Assembly: GCA_905221605.1 (NCBI GenBank) | Contig: CAJNDS010002102.1 | Span: 1,045,147-1,109,146 of the forward strand | Length of the DNA stretch: 64,000 nt | Origin: Symbiodinium natans | Lineage: Eukaryota > Sar > Dinophyceae > Suessiales > Symbiodiniaceae | Reading direction: 5' to 3' | Part shown: one piece after another, positions 53,569 through 64,000 of the stretch | Layout of the letters: each line of letters begins with the position of its first letter | How positions within the stretch are numbered: the first letter of the stretch is position 1 | Notes under the pieces: model-generated | Told to the model about the DNA's origin: nothing | Database searches by the model: none | Seen by the model: the letters and a program-made list of their open reading frames with translations, nothing else | Position numbers and translations under genes: made by a program

Positions 53569-54249
53569 TCACAGCCAGAATGACATACCGTCCGAGCCGT
53601 CCGAGTCGCTGAAGCTGGTCGGAGTAGTGCTCAGGCACATGGTGGATGTCAAGCTCTGCGTGGCTACGGTTGCGTCATCCGCTGCCCACATCTGTTCAAG
53701 GTCTGCTGCTTTCGGAATGGGCAGCGGGGCACATTCCAAACCCAACGAGAGTTCGCTCAGGCTGGAGCGGCAGGAGTCTCTATCCATGTCTACTTTCAAG
53801 CTGGACCAGCGCAGGCCATGTGGCTCAAGTCCTATCATGCCCATGTCGTCGATACCAGGTGGTGGGCGGAGACAAGGGATCGAGCCAAGGTCCTGCAATG
53901 CAGGCCGCGTTTGGCCCAATTGTGGCATGGGTACGCCCATGCACGCTGGCGCTTCAAACGCCACCGATCCGGCAGGAGGATTCTGCACGTAGCTCACCTC
54001 TTGCATTGTTGGCAAAATGTCATTGAATGTCCCACTGCTATTCATGTCCACTGTATGAACGAATCTGCATGCTTGTCCACGTGCGCAACTCCCAGTCTTG
54101 GAGAACTCGAAGCAGGGCTTTGGGCTCGGCCGCAACTCCGAAGTGTCATGGGCAAACGTGCAGTCCGTCCCCATCTTGCACTCGTTCGTCCGCCAGAACT
54201 TGCACATGCGAGTGAATTTCACGGCCTTCTTCTGCTCGGACTTCGTCAT
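53569..54249 (-). CDS. Two-CCCH zinc-finger protein, copy 14 (diverged)
   Basis: A 226-residue protein starting MTKSEQKKAVKF. Both fingers are complete and nearly identical to the array type. The middle (66-125) is unlike the array, with NDILPTMQEVSYVQN and an A/P-rich part. Next come RPPPGIDDMGM (PPPGI at 129-133), CRSSLSELSLGLE (160-172), AADDATVATQSLTSTMCLSTTP and SFWL. The C-terminal half resembles copy 1 (ATVATQSLTSTMCLSTTP), and the GLE-x-RWSS segment resembles copy 3. There is no good pyrimidine tract right before the ATG; the nearest AG is a few bases away in ATCAGTAGA. The gap to the stop of copy 15 is 1062 bp. Confidence 0.88.
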   Translation of the reverse strand: MTKSEQKKAVKFTRMCKFWRTNECKMGTDCTFAHDTSELRPSPKPCFEFSKTGSCARGQACRFVHTVDMNSSGTFNDILPTMQEVSYVQNPPAGSVAFEAPACMGVPMPQLGQTRPALQDLGSIPCLRPPPGIDDMGMIGLEPHGLRWSSLKVDMDRDSCRSSLSELSLGLECAPLPIPKAADLEQMWAADDATVATQSLTSTMCLSTTPTSFSDSDGSDGMSFWL

Positions 54250-55311
54250 TCTACTGATGATGCCCGCGGCAGCAAATTCAGCCAGGATCTGTGCAATCCT
54301 CTGAGCAAGCCCTGGCTAAAAAGATGGGCCTACGATCACCTACGTTTGACCACGCGGTTGGAGCCCAAAAAGCAAGCATCCTGTGTCTCACTAGCAGCTG
54401 GGCATGAAACCGGACCACCTTGTCTGTCAATCTGACCCGATTGACATTGCCAAGCCTCCGAATTCCTTGTTTTTTCGTCCAGGTTCTAGGTTTGGGCACG
54501 AGCCCTCCCACAATATCGCGGGAATGGTGGCTGCTGGCACCACTGCAGGTCGCTATGCTATGGCAGACTTGGACCACAACACAAACACGCGGGAGCTCGA
54601 ATGCTGCAATGCCACGTGTGCTGTGTGGACTGTGCTGTTGCGCGGAGGCCTCCGGGACCGGTCTAGCAACAGCAAACGTGCTAGCACGAGATACAAAAAC
54701 GCAACAGTGTGGGCACAGCACGGCAAGCATGCTCATTGATCTGCACAGTGCACCAGAGCTACGCGCCTGATTGCAGGGCGCACGAAAATTCGCTCGCAAT
54801 ACGTAGGACCCTACTGCTGACTCTGCAGCAATACGGGCAGCGGGCATGCTGCTGGACATGCCAGGATGCGCAACGGCATGGGTTTGTGTACAATTGTATC
54901 CTGCGCAATCCTGGAATCTATACGTGAGCTTGCGGGCAAACAGACATGGCATGTGGCATGTCTGTGTGGGTTCAAATACAAACTGACTCGGCATGTGGCA
55001 TGTGACATGGATCAGAGCCTGCCCCCCTACAAGCTCAACAGTAGTTGCATTATCGGCCACAACTTGCATGCCATCTCCCTCTTTTAAAAAGAGGAAATTC
55101 TGGCTGTGCATGCAACTTGCGCCCGACAGTCGCTCTCTCAAAATTGTCGGAAAGTCTGTTCAAGCTTGCACCTTTGACTTTTTAAGACAGTGGGTGAGGA
55201 GTGGACGGCCAATAGCTGCTACTGTTGCTGTTTATCTCTGCTCAATTCTGTTCATCTGGGCGAAGTGCGGAGCTTGGATGTAAGGCAGGCTGCTACAATG
55301 CTACAACCGCA
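54250..55311. other. Spacer between copies 14 and 15
   Basis: About 1.06 kb. It holds a long minus-strand open frame (54278-55141, 287 codons) with no recognisable domain and rather random-looking composition, plus a cluster of GGCATGTGGCATG repeats at 54945-55010. I do not call a gene here. Confidence 0.5.
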
Positions 55312-55995
55312 TCACAACCAGAATGACGTGCCGTCAGAGCCGTCCGAGTCGCTGAAGCTGGTCGGAGTAGTACTCAGGCACATGGTGGATGTCAAGCTCT
55401 GCGTGGCTACGGTTGCATCATCTGCTGCCCACTTCTGTTCAAGGTCTACTGCCTTGGGGATGGGAAGGGCGCAGTCCAAACCCAATGAAAGGTCACTCAG
55501 ACTGGAGCGGCGGGAATCTCCATCCAGAGTCTCCGGAGCCACTGTCAAGTTGGGCGTGCGCCGTCGGGCCACATCTTCCAGTCCGGGTGGCGGTCGGAAG
55601 CAGCTCGGGACAACGCTTGGCTGCGGGGGCAGCAGGTGGCCGAGTTCCGGCATCGGGGTGCTCAGGCAAGCTGGAGCATAAGGTGCAAATGCCATCGGCC
55701 ACGTGCTGGCGCTTGGAAGCAAATGTTGCCTGGGGCTCGCCTGCTGCACGCTTATGCGCAAGCCGCTGGACTTGCCGCTGCTCTTCATGCTGTCCATCAC
55801 GTGCACGAATCTGCACGCCTGCCCGCGCACGCAGGAGCCGCTCTTGGAGAACTCGAAGCATGGCTTCGGGCTCGGCCGCAACTCGGCAGTGTCATGGGCA
55901 AACGTGCAGCCCGTCCCCATCTTGCACTCGTTCGTCCGCCAGAACTTGCACATGCGGGTGAACTGCACGGCCTTCTTCTGCTCGGCCTTGGTCAT
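55312..55995 (-). CDS. Two-CCCH zinc-finger protein, copy 15 (mosaic, most upstream)
   Basis: A 227-residue protein. Residues 1 to about 145 are array-type: MTKAEQKKAV start, GTGC in finger 1 as in copy 13, SSGKSSGLRISVQQA, WPMAFAPYAPA, STPMPELGH and FRPPPGLEDV. From about residue 160 it is copy-14-type: SRRSSLSDLSLGLD, PIPKAVDLEQKWAADDATVATQSL, MCLSTTPTSFSDSDGSDG and SFWL. The joint region (145-160, near 55515-55560) has a private ARRRTPNLTVAPET. The acceptor CTGCAG at 56004-56009 leaves an 8-base leader and follows a clear pyrimidine tract, as in the array. It is the first gene of the cluster in transcription order. Confidence 0.88.
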   Translation of the reverse strand: MTKAEQKKAVQFTRMCKFWRTNECKMGTGCTFAHDTAELRPSPKPCFEFSKSGSCVRGQACRFVHVMDSMKSSGKSSGLRISVQQASPRQHLLPSASTWPMAFAPYAPACLSTPMPELGHLLPPQPSVVPSCFRPPPGLEDVARRRTPNLTVAPETLDGDSRRSSLSDLSLGLDCALPIPKAVDLEQKWAADDATVATQSLTSTMCLSTTPTSFSDSDGSDGTSFWL

Positions 55996-56003
55996 GCTAG
56001 AGT

Positions 56004-56025
56004 CTGCAGTGAAGGGGGTAGGAGG
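56004..56025 (-). promoter_or_regulatory. Predicted trans-splice acceptor of copy 15
   Basis: The minus strand has a pyrimidine tract (CCTACCCCCTTCA) followed by CTGCAG and 8 bases to the ATG. The element is conserved with the array even though most of the surrounding flank is not, which supports a function. Confidence 0.6.
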
Positions 56026-56272
56026 TGTCGAGCTACAGGCTGCAGGACAGCACGACAGGCTTGAGCAAACTGGATTGCAAGTCTCACAGTTCTCGCATCA
56101 TGTCATCATGCTTGCAGCACTTCGCCCTATCACTGACCCACACATCACAACATCGGCATCGGTTGCATGCAATTGTGCATCGCTGATCTACCTCCCAGGC
56201 CTCGCTGGCATCCCACTCGGGCTCTTGTCGCCGACGGGTAGGTCTGGCTACTGTAGCTTTACCAGATTCCGG

Positions 56273-56275
<3 letters not shown>

Positions 56276-56324
<49 letters not shown>
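56276..56324 (+). repeat. Poly-G tract, 49 bases
   Basis: Uninterrupted G run preceded by GGGGA, about 280 bp upstream of the copy 15 start codon. It can in principle form G-quadruplexes, and its exact length is likely uncertain in any assembly. Confidence 0.9.
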
Positions 56325-56325
<1 letters not shown>

Positions 56326-57501
56326 TGTCTTGCAAGTTCCTGGAGGAAGGAGGGAAGCCGGACCAGAAAATCTAAGCCCTGAAGGTTCTAGCAGAGGCTA
56401 ATTCGGTCAAGGGCTTGGGGTTGAGTCGAGGCCCCTGCCAATTACAGAACGCACGCTATGCATCGAACAGGAGCGGTAGAGGGTTTAGTGACACTCTCGA
56501 ATTACTACATCCCTTCAATGCAAAGCTCGTGCTGAACTCACCACAGTACTTCAACTTCAACCTTACCGCGCCGCACACAAAAGTGCCACGAAGGCACATG
56601 CCGACTTCATGAAAGCCCTGAACAATTACCAGAGCAAGCTTACACCATGTCGTCTGCAGCAAAAATCCAAGTCTCAACCAAACAGCTTTCAAACATGCAT
56701 TACCCGATTACCCGAAGAAGCTTTCTAGAAGCAGTCGGACAGAGAAGAGGCCGTACGCAAAATGCAGAATGACACTTTGCCCAGTTTTCGGGTACCAGCT
56801 GTGTGTTCAAGCCGAAACCATGCCATCAACGAAACTTTCCAACGGACTGTTCTCCATGGTATGATCCCTTTCAAAGGTACCGTACGAACCCGAAAGGAAC
56901 CACAAATTAGAACCAACCCCACATAATTATCTTTCTACATTGTTGGGCATGCCTGCCCTGCCCGGCGCGTTTCGGAGGCTCCGACCTATGCAGGCGATCA
57001 AAGCTTTGAGTCGCAGTGCGATGACGGCGCCACCCTAGCGTTTCAGCTCATCAACAACCTTTCCCCTCCCGCCACTCGGTCCACAACAGTAGCTCACCAC
57101 GAAAACCCTGTGCCGAGCAGGCACAAAATTGTGAAATTGTGCATGTTCAACATCCCGAATCGAAGAAGATTGAATACTTTCATCCCTGCTCTGTCAGCAT
57201 CTGTCAGCTCTTTGCTCTGGCTTTGGCTTGGCAGTCCCAGCCACAAGGAATCCAAGCTAATCATGCAACTAACCGAGCACATCCCACCCAATTGCGCAAA
57301 CTCTCCCCCCCCCCGAACCCTCGCAGCAGCGCGTGGAAGGTACGATGCGTGTCGCAGGCTGGGCAGCTGCAGTCCTGGCTGTAGCAGGATGTCGCGCCGA
57401 ACTGCCGCCTAAGCCAAGTTGGAGTTCCATGCTACTCAACTCGCTACCGTATCGGGGTTCCTGAAACAACATTACATGGGTGTTCGCACGCGCGCTCACA
57501 C

Positions 57502-57572
57502 ATGTGTATATGTGTGTATACATATATATATATATGTTATACATATGTATTATATATATATATATGTGTACA
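57502..57572 (+). repeat. TA/TG microsatellite
   Basis: Mixed TATG, TA and GTAC units. Confidence 0.9.
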
Positions 57573-59712
57573 CTGCGAGGTGCACACCCTGAAGCACTGT
57601 CATGCCACTGATGCCATTACGTCGTTGTTCCAACGTCCTCACTATGTGCCCCGGTGGGAGCGCCAGAGCCCGGAAGCATGGTCTGGTCGTAGCCATTCCT
57701 TCGCACGGAGGAGAAGCAAGCTCACCCCACACTGCGCCGTTGATGCCCCATAGGCTTTCTACACTGTCACATGAATCTGAACCACACGGTATGAATCCTG
57801 GCGTTCGCTGCTGGTGCCGCGGGGGCCTTGCAAACACCCGAATCCCGGCAATTCAGTCGCAGCGATCTCTGCGCAGGGACGAAACAAAAGGACTCAAAGA
57901 CTATCACTGCTACGCTGGCGATGCCACTTAGCCCCCCGAGCCTGATAAGGCGGCCTCTGCGAGCGCATGGAGGCCCGGCAAAGTCGAAGATGTGTAAGAA
58001 TCCTAAGCCTCCTCGTTGCTAACGTAGCAGCTGAGTGTTACATTGTCGACTTTCCAGTTGACGCTGCGGGGAGATACTTTGGGAGTCCATGGGCAACTCC
58101 GAATTATAAGACGGCCTATATCAAAGATGGGCGGGTGCCCCTTTTTTGTGGAACAGCCGTAGCCATTGACCCAACCTGGAAGCGCCGGCGGCGTCAGCAG
58201 AGGAACTTTGGGCTCGGCATCTTCCACTGTTTGCTTAAGAACCCCCCCCAAAAAAAAGATCCCTGTATTCTCCTTATAATTCTTTTGTTGTTTTTTTGGG
58301 GAGCAGGGGGGTGTTAAGCATTTCGCACTATTCTGTTGAGAATTGTTGTAGGGTTTGTGTCCGCCTGTCCCATAAGGGCAGCATAAGGGCAGCACTGCCT
58401 TCGGACCATACCCTAAACCCTGGTGCCTCGGTCCATGGAGACAACTAAGCTTATGACTCGTTAGGGTTGCTTTGTGAGGCCAGGCAGCACGGCTGCAAGC
58501 GCCCTTTTATCTGCGGTGACTCTCATTTGCCTTCTGGTTTGCCTGCAGCGAGTTGCGGCCAGACATATGCAGAGAGAGGCGCACGCACACAAAGTTTCAA
58601 GCCGCGCAAGCTCTCCTCTGACTCGCCACAGCTTTCGAATCTTAGTCTCAGAATTGAAATATTGATCCGCCAGAGCCGAACGACGCAGACTCCTACAGCA
58701 AGTGCGATGAACAGCTGTCCTAAAAACATCACGGCAATGGCTAGTAATTTGCACGTGCACGAGATAGCACCCCACCATGCTTCCACGCCAATGCAAGGAT
58801 TCCAGAAACAAACGTGCGCCCGCCCATCTGCCTATTCTGAAGGCACCGTTCTGCTGAACTTTGTCAGAGGTATTACGGTGATCTTCCAGGTCCTGGCATG
58901 TGGTGTGCATTTGTCTGTACCACAATCGGGGGAGCAGTGGACTTCGCAGCAATGCGTGGCTGCCAAAAAATTCGATGCCTCCTGCGCCACTTCCATGTAC
59001 TTGATCGACTGGCCCGTTTTTGCGGGTCCTTGCAGCTTCAGCTATAGCAGCTTTCTTTGTGGCAAACGTGTGTGAGATTGGTAGAAAGCATGGCTTTCGA
59101 GTTCCGGCTGCCAGGGGCAAGAACTCGGCACCCAAGAGATCGAACGGAAAGGCCCTCTGGGGAAGGGACTTGTGTACAAATACCTTGGTCAAAAGAGGGC
59201 ACAGAGTCGAATACCCATGCCCATTGCATAGATGACCTGGCCTGACCTGGCTGATCAACACACGTTGTGGCAAAAGTGGGGTACCGTGTACCCGTGTTGG
59301 GGGATCCTAGAATGAGGATTGTAGTAGTTGTAGTATTTGGGGTATATTCAGGCTGCCCCATCTGTTGGGCGATGCCCATCTACAGAAGAAGGCAGCCAAG
59401 CTGCAGAGAACAGAGGACCAGCGTTGTGCCGGCGGTGAAGGTCGCGGAGGGCCGCAGCTCGAACAAGAACACGGAGAACACACACGTGAGAATAATGGAG
59501 ATCGCCTTAGGTCCACTTCTGCATTTCTGTGCATTTTGCCGCCGTTGCGACCCTTGCAGGTGCAAGACCTGACAGAAGGCTGCATGAACTCATGGGGCAG
59601 TTGCTTCAGCAAGTCGAAAAAAGAGCCTTCCTCCCTGAGAGCTTACATCGCCGAGGCCTCTGGCCCCATCGCAGCTAGGCTTTGATCCACACCAACTCCT
59701 CCCTCCAACCGA

Positions 59713-59760
59713 TGGAGGGAGAGGGAGAGGGAGAGAGAGAGAGAGAGAGGAAGGGAGAGG
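59713..59760 (+). repeat. GA/GGA microsatellite
   Basis: GGAGAG then GA units; frames over it are artefacts. Confidence 0.9.
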
Positions 59761-62377
59761 AGCTGCCCAAACAGAAAGCGTCTTCCCAGCCAAACCCCAC
59801 TCAACAAGTCAAAAGTTTGCGATCCCCTATGCAGGTCAGCAGCCGTTGCAAATCCTTTCCTTATCGTGGAAGGCAGCGGTCAACGTCCATGAACACAACG
59901 TTGGGGGTCGGGGTCTTCAAGTATGATTCCGACTTCCGACAATGCTAGCGCATGTTGTATTGTGCTGCTCTTACTGAGACAATACCGCACGTTGGCTTCT
60001 TGCACGTTGATGGGTATTCATCTTGGTACCGCTCACAGGGCCAAACCGAAAGAGGGATGTCAAATTGTCAGCTAGACCTGGAGCTTTGCATCAAGTGCTT
60101 GCTGCAGTATTTGATGTCTCCTGCTTGGGTCTAGTCCCGGGCAACAAAGTCGATCGTCAATAGAATGGGACACTTGAACACCCGCACCCTACGAAGATAC
60201 ACCGGCAGCCAGATTATGCCATCCAGTCTCGAGATGTTGTCCGCATACTTTGCGACCACGGCAACTGCCATACCGCCCAAAGCTTGTAGGCCGATTACTA
60301 CACCTCGGCGGCAAGGGCTCGAAGGACTCGAAGGACACTGACGAATTGGCAGCGAAATGCTTGCAGGGCCCCAAGAGGTCCCGAGAACCCAGTGCCCTGG
60401 ACCTCAACTCCACCTGCCGACTGTGGCAAAGCACAGACGAGGAAGTTCCAGCCCAGGAAGAAGCCCTTCTCGCCTCGGAGATCAGCTTTCATTCCAAGTC
60501 AGTTCGTGAGGCTATCGGCTTCCCGATGCATCCCAAAAGGCTTCAGGCAGCCAAAGCATGGTTCAATTTCTGGTGCCGCGCCTGAATTTGAGAAACCGCC
60601 GTTTCATTGCGGGTCATGTCATGAATCACTGATGGGCAGCGGTGACGTTGAGATTTGACCCCCAAATACACCCGCCTGTGCTTTCTACACGGTATACCGC
60701 TGCTATCGAACTATTGGCACAGGCCAGGCTGATAAACATCGCCAGATCTAACTGTGCGATCAACGTAGCATCGGGTCCATGCATTAAACATCATCGTGTA
60801 CTCGCGTACTCCCTAGCACTTCTACGATGCTCCACAACTGCTTTAGGCACACTTTCTGCAGCACTGTTTTTCCAAAGGAGACATATGTTTGTACTTGTGT
60901 TCCAAACTATCCATCATCACCTTGGGCGAAGCTACATTCCGCCAGTAACTGAGGGGTATCAAGTAGCCAAGCCCTGGTTGCAGACCAGCCGGCACCATCC
61001 GAACCTATGTTGCCATTTCCTGGCACGACACTTTGGGGGTCGGTGCGGAATCCGGACGTGCAGGAAATTACATGGGCCAATACACACATGAAGTTCACAG
61101 CTCCGTGCCTGAAATGGACAACAGGCAACCCCCCCCCACCCCCTCCCTTGGGCGTGCAGCGCAAAAAAGGCGCCGGAAAGGGGAAATCACGGCTTTCGAA
61201 CCAAAAAAATCGACAAGCTGATGGCACATGGCCTCGAGGATGAGTCCCAAATTCATCCGAGGATCGAATCTTTGATCCATCCTTGAAGACAAGGCCCCAG
61301 GACACCGCGATCAAGGACCAGCACGCCAGATGCATGTTGCGCACCCAGAGGCCTGGAGGGCGCAAGCTTGTTGAAGAACTGCTGAGAGCGGTTCTCTGTC
61401 CTAGAGCCCCCGCGGACACCGGGCAAGGACGAAAGGAAGCCCTAATCTCATAAATCCCACTCGTTCCCAGAGCGACTGCTACACCATCTCGGCCTACCCC
61501 CCGCATACACGCACAAGACCGCATCTGGGAGAAGCAGTTCTGGAGTGCAAGTTGAGTCAAGCGGCTCGAGTTTCCACTCCTGAGTTTCGGCAAGCTTTTC
61601 AGAAGGCAACAACCGGCTCTACCCTCTGAGCGATCACTCTTAAATACATCCTGCATTTTAAGCGGGGGATACCATTTGTATTTGCGACATGCTGCTTCAC
61701 CTGTGCATGCCGCAGCCCAACGCAGCCCAAGTGCTTGAAGACTTTCTCAGTGTAGACTGCGGCCAGACCTTTTTGGGGAAGGAAGGGGCGCTCTCTGCTG
61801 GCTTTCAACGAAGTGGCTAAGAAGGAGAGAGACCAAGGCGGCGGCCACTGGTGATGCATGCGACCGACACTGCCAGAAAGCCCACCCATGCCTGAGAGGG
61901 GCCCTTGGAGGGGGAGGGACTGCACTTGACTCGGGAAGGAGCATCAGATCGGGAAGACTCGGCTCAAGCGCCCATCTTCGGGGTCTGTCAAGAAAGCTAT
62001 CGAGCATGGAGACAGAGAGAGAGAGAGGGGAGAGAGCTGACAGAAAGTGAGAGTAGAGTCATGTTTGGGGGAGTTTTTGCGGAGTTACTGAGCACTGACA
62101 CCCCTCAAACCCGTAAGCCCTGGCCTGCTGTTGGCCGGCCTGTTGCCGGCTGTCTTCAGCAGTTGAGAGCTGCACGGCAGCCACCTTAAGGAGATTCTTC
62201 GGAACTCGGGGGTCGTTGTAGGAGAAATCTAAAGAACCCTAGGCCCTGAAAAGCTTTCCAAATACTGGAGGCTGCAATCTGCGGCATCCCGGGCCTCTCA
62301 CTCGCTCCACACTGCTCCACCCCTCTCGGGCTTCGCGCTCCAACTGCGTTACACAGGCTCAACATCTGCATGCACCA

Positions 62378-62450
62378 GCACCCCCCAACTACCCTCTAGC
62401 AATAGCAGGGTATAAAAGCCCCCTTTCAGTAAAGGGTAGTTGGGGGGTGC
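62378..62450. mobile_element. 73-bp hairpin with 18-bp perfect inverted repeats
   Basis: 62378-62395 and 62433-62450 are perfect inverted copies (GCACCCCCCAACTACCCT and its complement) around a 37-bp loop. No clear target duplication is seen, so it may be a miniature element or another hairpin. Confidence 0.45.
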
Positions 62451-62599
62451 AGGCAACCAAGGAGCGCCGAGCGCGCAAAGAAGAATGCCCCACCACTGGG
62501 GAGGGGTGAGCTGCCGGTTCAGCATGAACACACCTCGCACCACGTGTACAAGTGTACAGCTTCTGTTTTGGGACTGGCATGGGCAGGTATTATCCGTAT

Positions 62600-62668
62600 A
62601 CATATGTATATATATATATATACATATGTGTGTATATGTATGTATATATATATATATGTAAATACATA
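62600..62668 (+). repeat. TA/TATG microsatellite
   Basis: Two TA runs separated by TGTGTGTATATG. Confidence 0.9.
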
Positions 62669-63107
62669 CGGCTCATGTGGCTCACGTGCAGATACAAGTA
62701 CGGTTCACCATGGCAGTTGCCCACCATCACGAAGTCAGAAGCAGAGCACAGCCACCGGTCGGATTTCCCGCAAACCTTCACAAACCCGGCGATGCAGAAG
62801 GGGAGAGCTCTACGGCTCTACGGCCCGGCGGACGAGGTGCTAAACAGCGCCGTTGTGACCAGCTTCATCCTGGTGTGAGCACGAGGCATCCAGAACTCTT
62901 TTGGGGCGAATGGGCTCATCCAAGCGTAAGGCATTGGGTCTGCTAGGAGAGGAGTATGAGCACTATACTTAGAGGATGTACTTCTTCATTGGGGGGACTG
63001 AGTGCTGAGACCTCATCTCGTCACACAGCAGCCTGTAGTCGAAGCATGCATAAGGGCAGGTTGGGCCTGGCGACCTAGCGTCTCTACAAATCTGTCGACC
63101 GGAGCCT

Positions 63108-63512
63108 TCATCCCAGACTTTGCTTTGCATTCCAAGAAGCTGGTACAGTACTTGGCAGACCTTCAAGAGTGATCTGAGAAATCAAAGAGTTGACGCGAAA
63201 CTGGCAGCAGTATATCGCTTGACACATGCCGTATGCGCGATGAGAGGCGGAGATGTCGAGGTTCGACGCAGCGACGTACTGCAAGCTGTTCTGAAGAGAA
63301 TACAGCACGGCTGGCACCAGCCTTGTTGGGATGCGGCGAAGCTCGCAGCAGATGTGATCTGAAAGGCATTCCACACTCTCTTCTGCAAGCAGTTGCATGA
63401 GTTCATGCTCGGAGAAATGCCGGACATCACACTTTGCGACGACATGACGCAGGGTCCACAGAATCTCTGGCCGGGATACGAGGAGCCCTGCAGACGCCCT
63501 TACTGAGCGCAA
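63108..63512 (-). CDS. Possible helical-repeat protein fragment, unknown
   Basis: 134 codons. The product alternates short leucine-rich helices (PEILWTLRHVVAKCDV, EHELMQLLAEES, RLVPAVLYSLQNSLQYV), vaguely like helical-repeat organelle RNA-binding proteins. This is an impression, not a match. The opposite strand is also open and helical (63120-63362), so direction and reality are both open. Confidence 0.18.
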   Translation of the reverse strand: MRSVRASAGLLVSRPEILWTLRHVVAKCDVRHFSEHELMQLLAEESVECLSDHICCELRRIPTRLVPAVLYSLQNSLQYVAASNLDISASHRAYGMCQAIYCCQFRVNSLISQITLEGLPSTVPASWNAKQSLG

Positions 63513-63783
63513 CTGAGGAATACCGAGGCCCAGGCATTCTGAAACACTCCATGGAGAAGAACATTTTAATCAACTTGGCGCGAAGCACACACAAAAAGCA
63601 TGCAAGAACTGCCCAAACGAAGCGGAGATGGATGTGTTCCCTTACAGAGAAAGTCTGAGCTTGGAAGTGGGTTCAGGTGGGCTTGTGAGGGATTTCAGGT
63701 AAGCTTCTCGTCTTCTTGTGCATGAAAATCGTTGTAGAGTCTCTTTGGGTTTCTGCACTGAACTCACTTCAGCCTGGCGGTGT

Positions 63784-63806
63784 GGGGGGGGGGGGGGGGG
63801 GGGGGG
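63784..63806 (+). repeat. Poly-G tract, 23 bases
   Basis: Uninterrupted G run. Confidence 0.9.
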
Positions 63807-64000
63807 CACACTTCAGTCAGCCCGGTTTTTTCTCTCTGATGCGACATTCGTACAGAACTTGGTGTCCTGCTGCGGCATTGTGGTTAGCAGGGGCGTATGT
63901 CAACGAAGGGGCTCCTAGTTCCGAATGCTGGAGAACCCTGAATCTGATGCCAACCTCTCCCCAGTTCTGAAAATCAGGATACACAAGTTAAACTACAGTC

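Larger units (their letters stand above)
56025..64000. other. Gene-poor DNA upstream of the cluster
   Basis: Several frames of 180-270 codons (58461-59273 minus, 58467-59075 plus, 60907-61656 minus) overlap frames on the other strand and show no domain. One isolated CCCTAAACCC word is at about 58411. Besides the listed repeats, nothing is supported. Confidence 0.5.

Noticed and set aside
53813-53829. GCCATGTGGCTCAAG, similar to the 3-prime half of the spliced leader
   Set aside because: It lies inside the coding region of copy 14 on the antisense strand and needs a gap; chance resemblance.
54278-55141. 287-codon minus-strand frame between copies 14 and 15
   Set aside because: No domain, unusual Cys/His/Ala-rich composition, no acceptor, and plus-strand frames overlap it. 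Likely chance.
58461-59273. 270-codon minus frame and 202-codon plus frame over the same DNA
   Set aside because: Both strands are open with no recognisable family on either, so neither can be supported.
60907-61656. 249-codon minus-strand frame
   Set aside because: No domain recognised; it crosses homopolymer runs and overlaps plus-strand frames.
1-64000. CRISPR array, bacterial operon, prophage, rRNA or tRNA genes
   Set aside because: No matching repeat-spacer pattern, gene order or conserved RNA sequence was seen on either strand.

Overview
The window looks like nuclear DNA of a dinoflagellate, most plausibly Suessiales or Symbiodiniaceae; this is inferred from genome style, not from a marker gene. 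The signs are: intronless genes repeated head-to-tail on one strand; a pyrimidine tract and AG acceptor a few bases before most conserved start codons, as expected for spliced-leader trans-splicing; plant-type telomere-like repeats (TTTAGGG/CCCTAAA) scattered inside the sequence; long G or C homopolymers; and very low gene density. No rRNA, tRNA, CRISPR array or bacterial-type operon was seen.

Positions 1 to about 28.7 kb hold no gene that I can support. They consist of unique-looking non-coding DNA broken by microsatellites, minisatellites, interstitial telomere-like blocks in both orientations, and several short inverted-repeat elements. The clearest are a 643-bp element with 29-bp perfect terminal inverted repeats and an 8-bp direct repeat (14211-14853), a 101-bp palindromic element (23291-23391), and a 336-bp element with 21-bp ends sitting in telomere-like sequence (16684-17019).

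Positions 28.7 to 56.0 kb hold the main content: fifteen head-to-tail, minus-strand, single-exon copies of a gene for a small protein of about 200-256 residues with two CCCH zinc fingers. Ten of them (34.5-53.0 kb) form a regular array with a period of about 1.9-2.06 kb, in which the spacers are almost as alike as the genes. Three diverged copies lie on the low-coordinate side (downstream in transcription) and two on the high-coordinate side. Fourteen copies are open; one (44391-45064) carries a 4-base deletion that destroys finger 1 and the frame. Beyond the fingers, most copies keep a PPG-plus-hydrophobic motif, an RRSS-type serine site, a conserved MCLS(S/T)TP block and an SFWL-like C-terminus. 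This layout recalls the tristetraprolin family of mRNA-decay factors, and I infer a cytoplasmic RNA-binding, post-transcriptional role.

The array shows its own history: two spacer haplotypes pointing to duplication of a two-gene block, a copy whose N-terminal part is array-type and C-terminal part is like its diverged neighbour, a 113-bp foreign insert in one spacer, and a 62-bp inverted-repeat insertion whose empty site is preserved in the sister units.

Positions 56.0 to 64 kb return to gene-poor DNA with a 49-base G tract, microsatellites and a perfect 18-bp inverted repeat. Long open frames there overlap equally long frames on the other strand and cannot be assigned.
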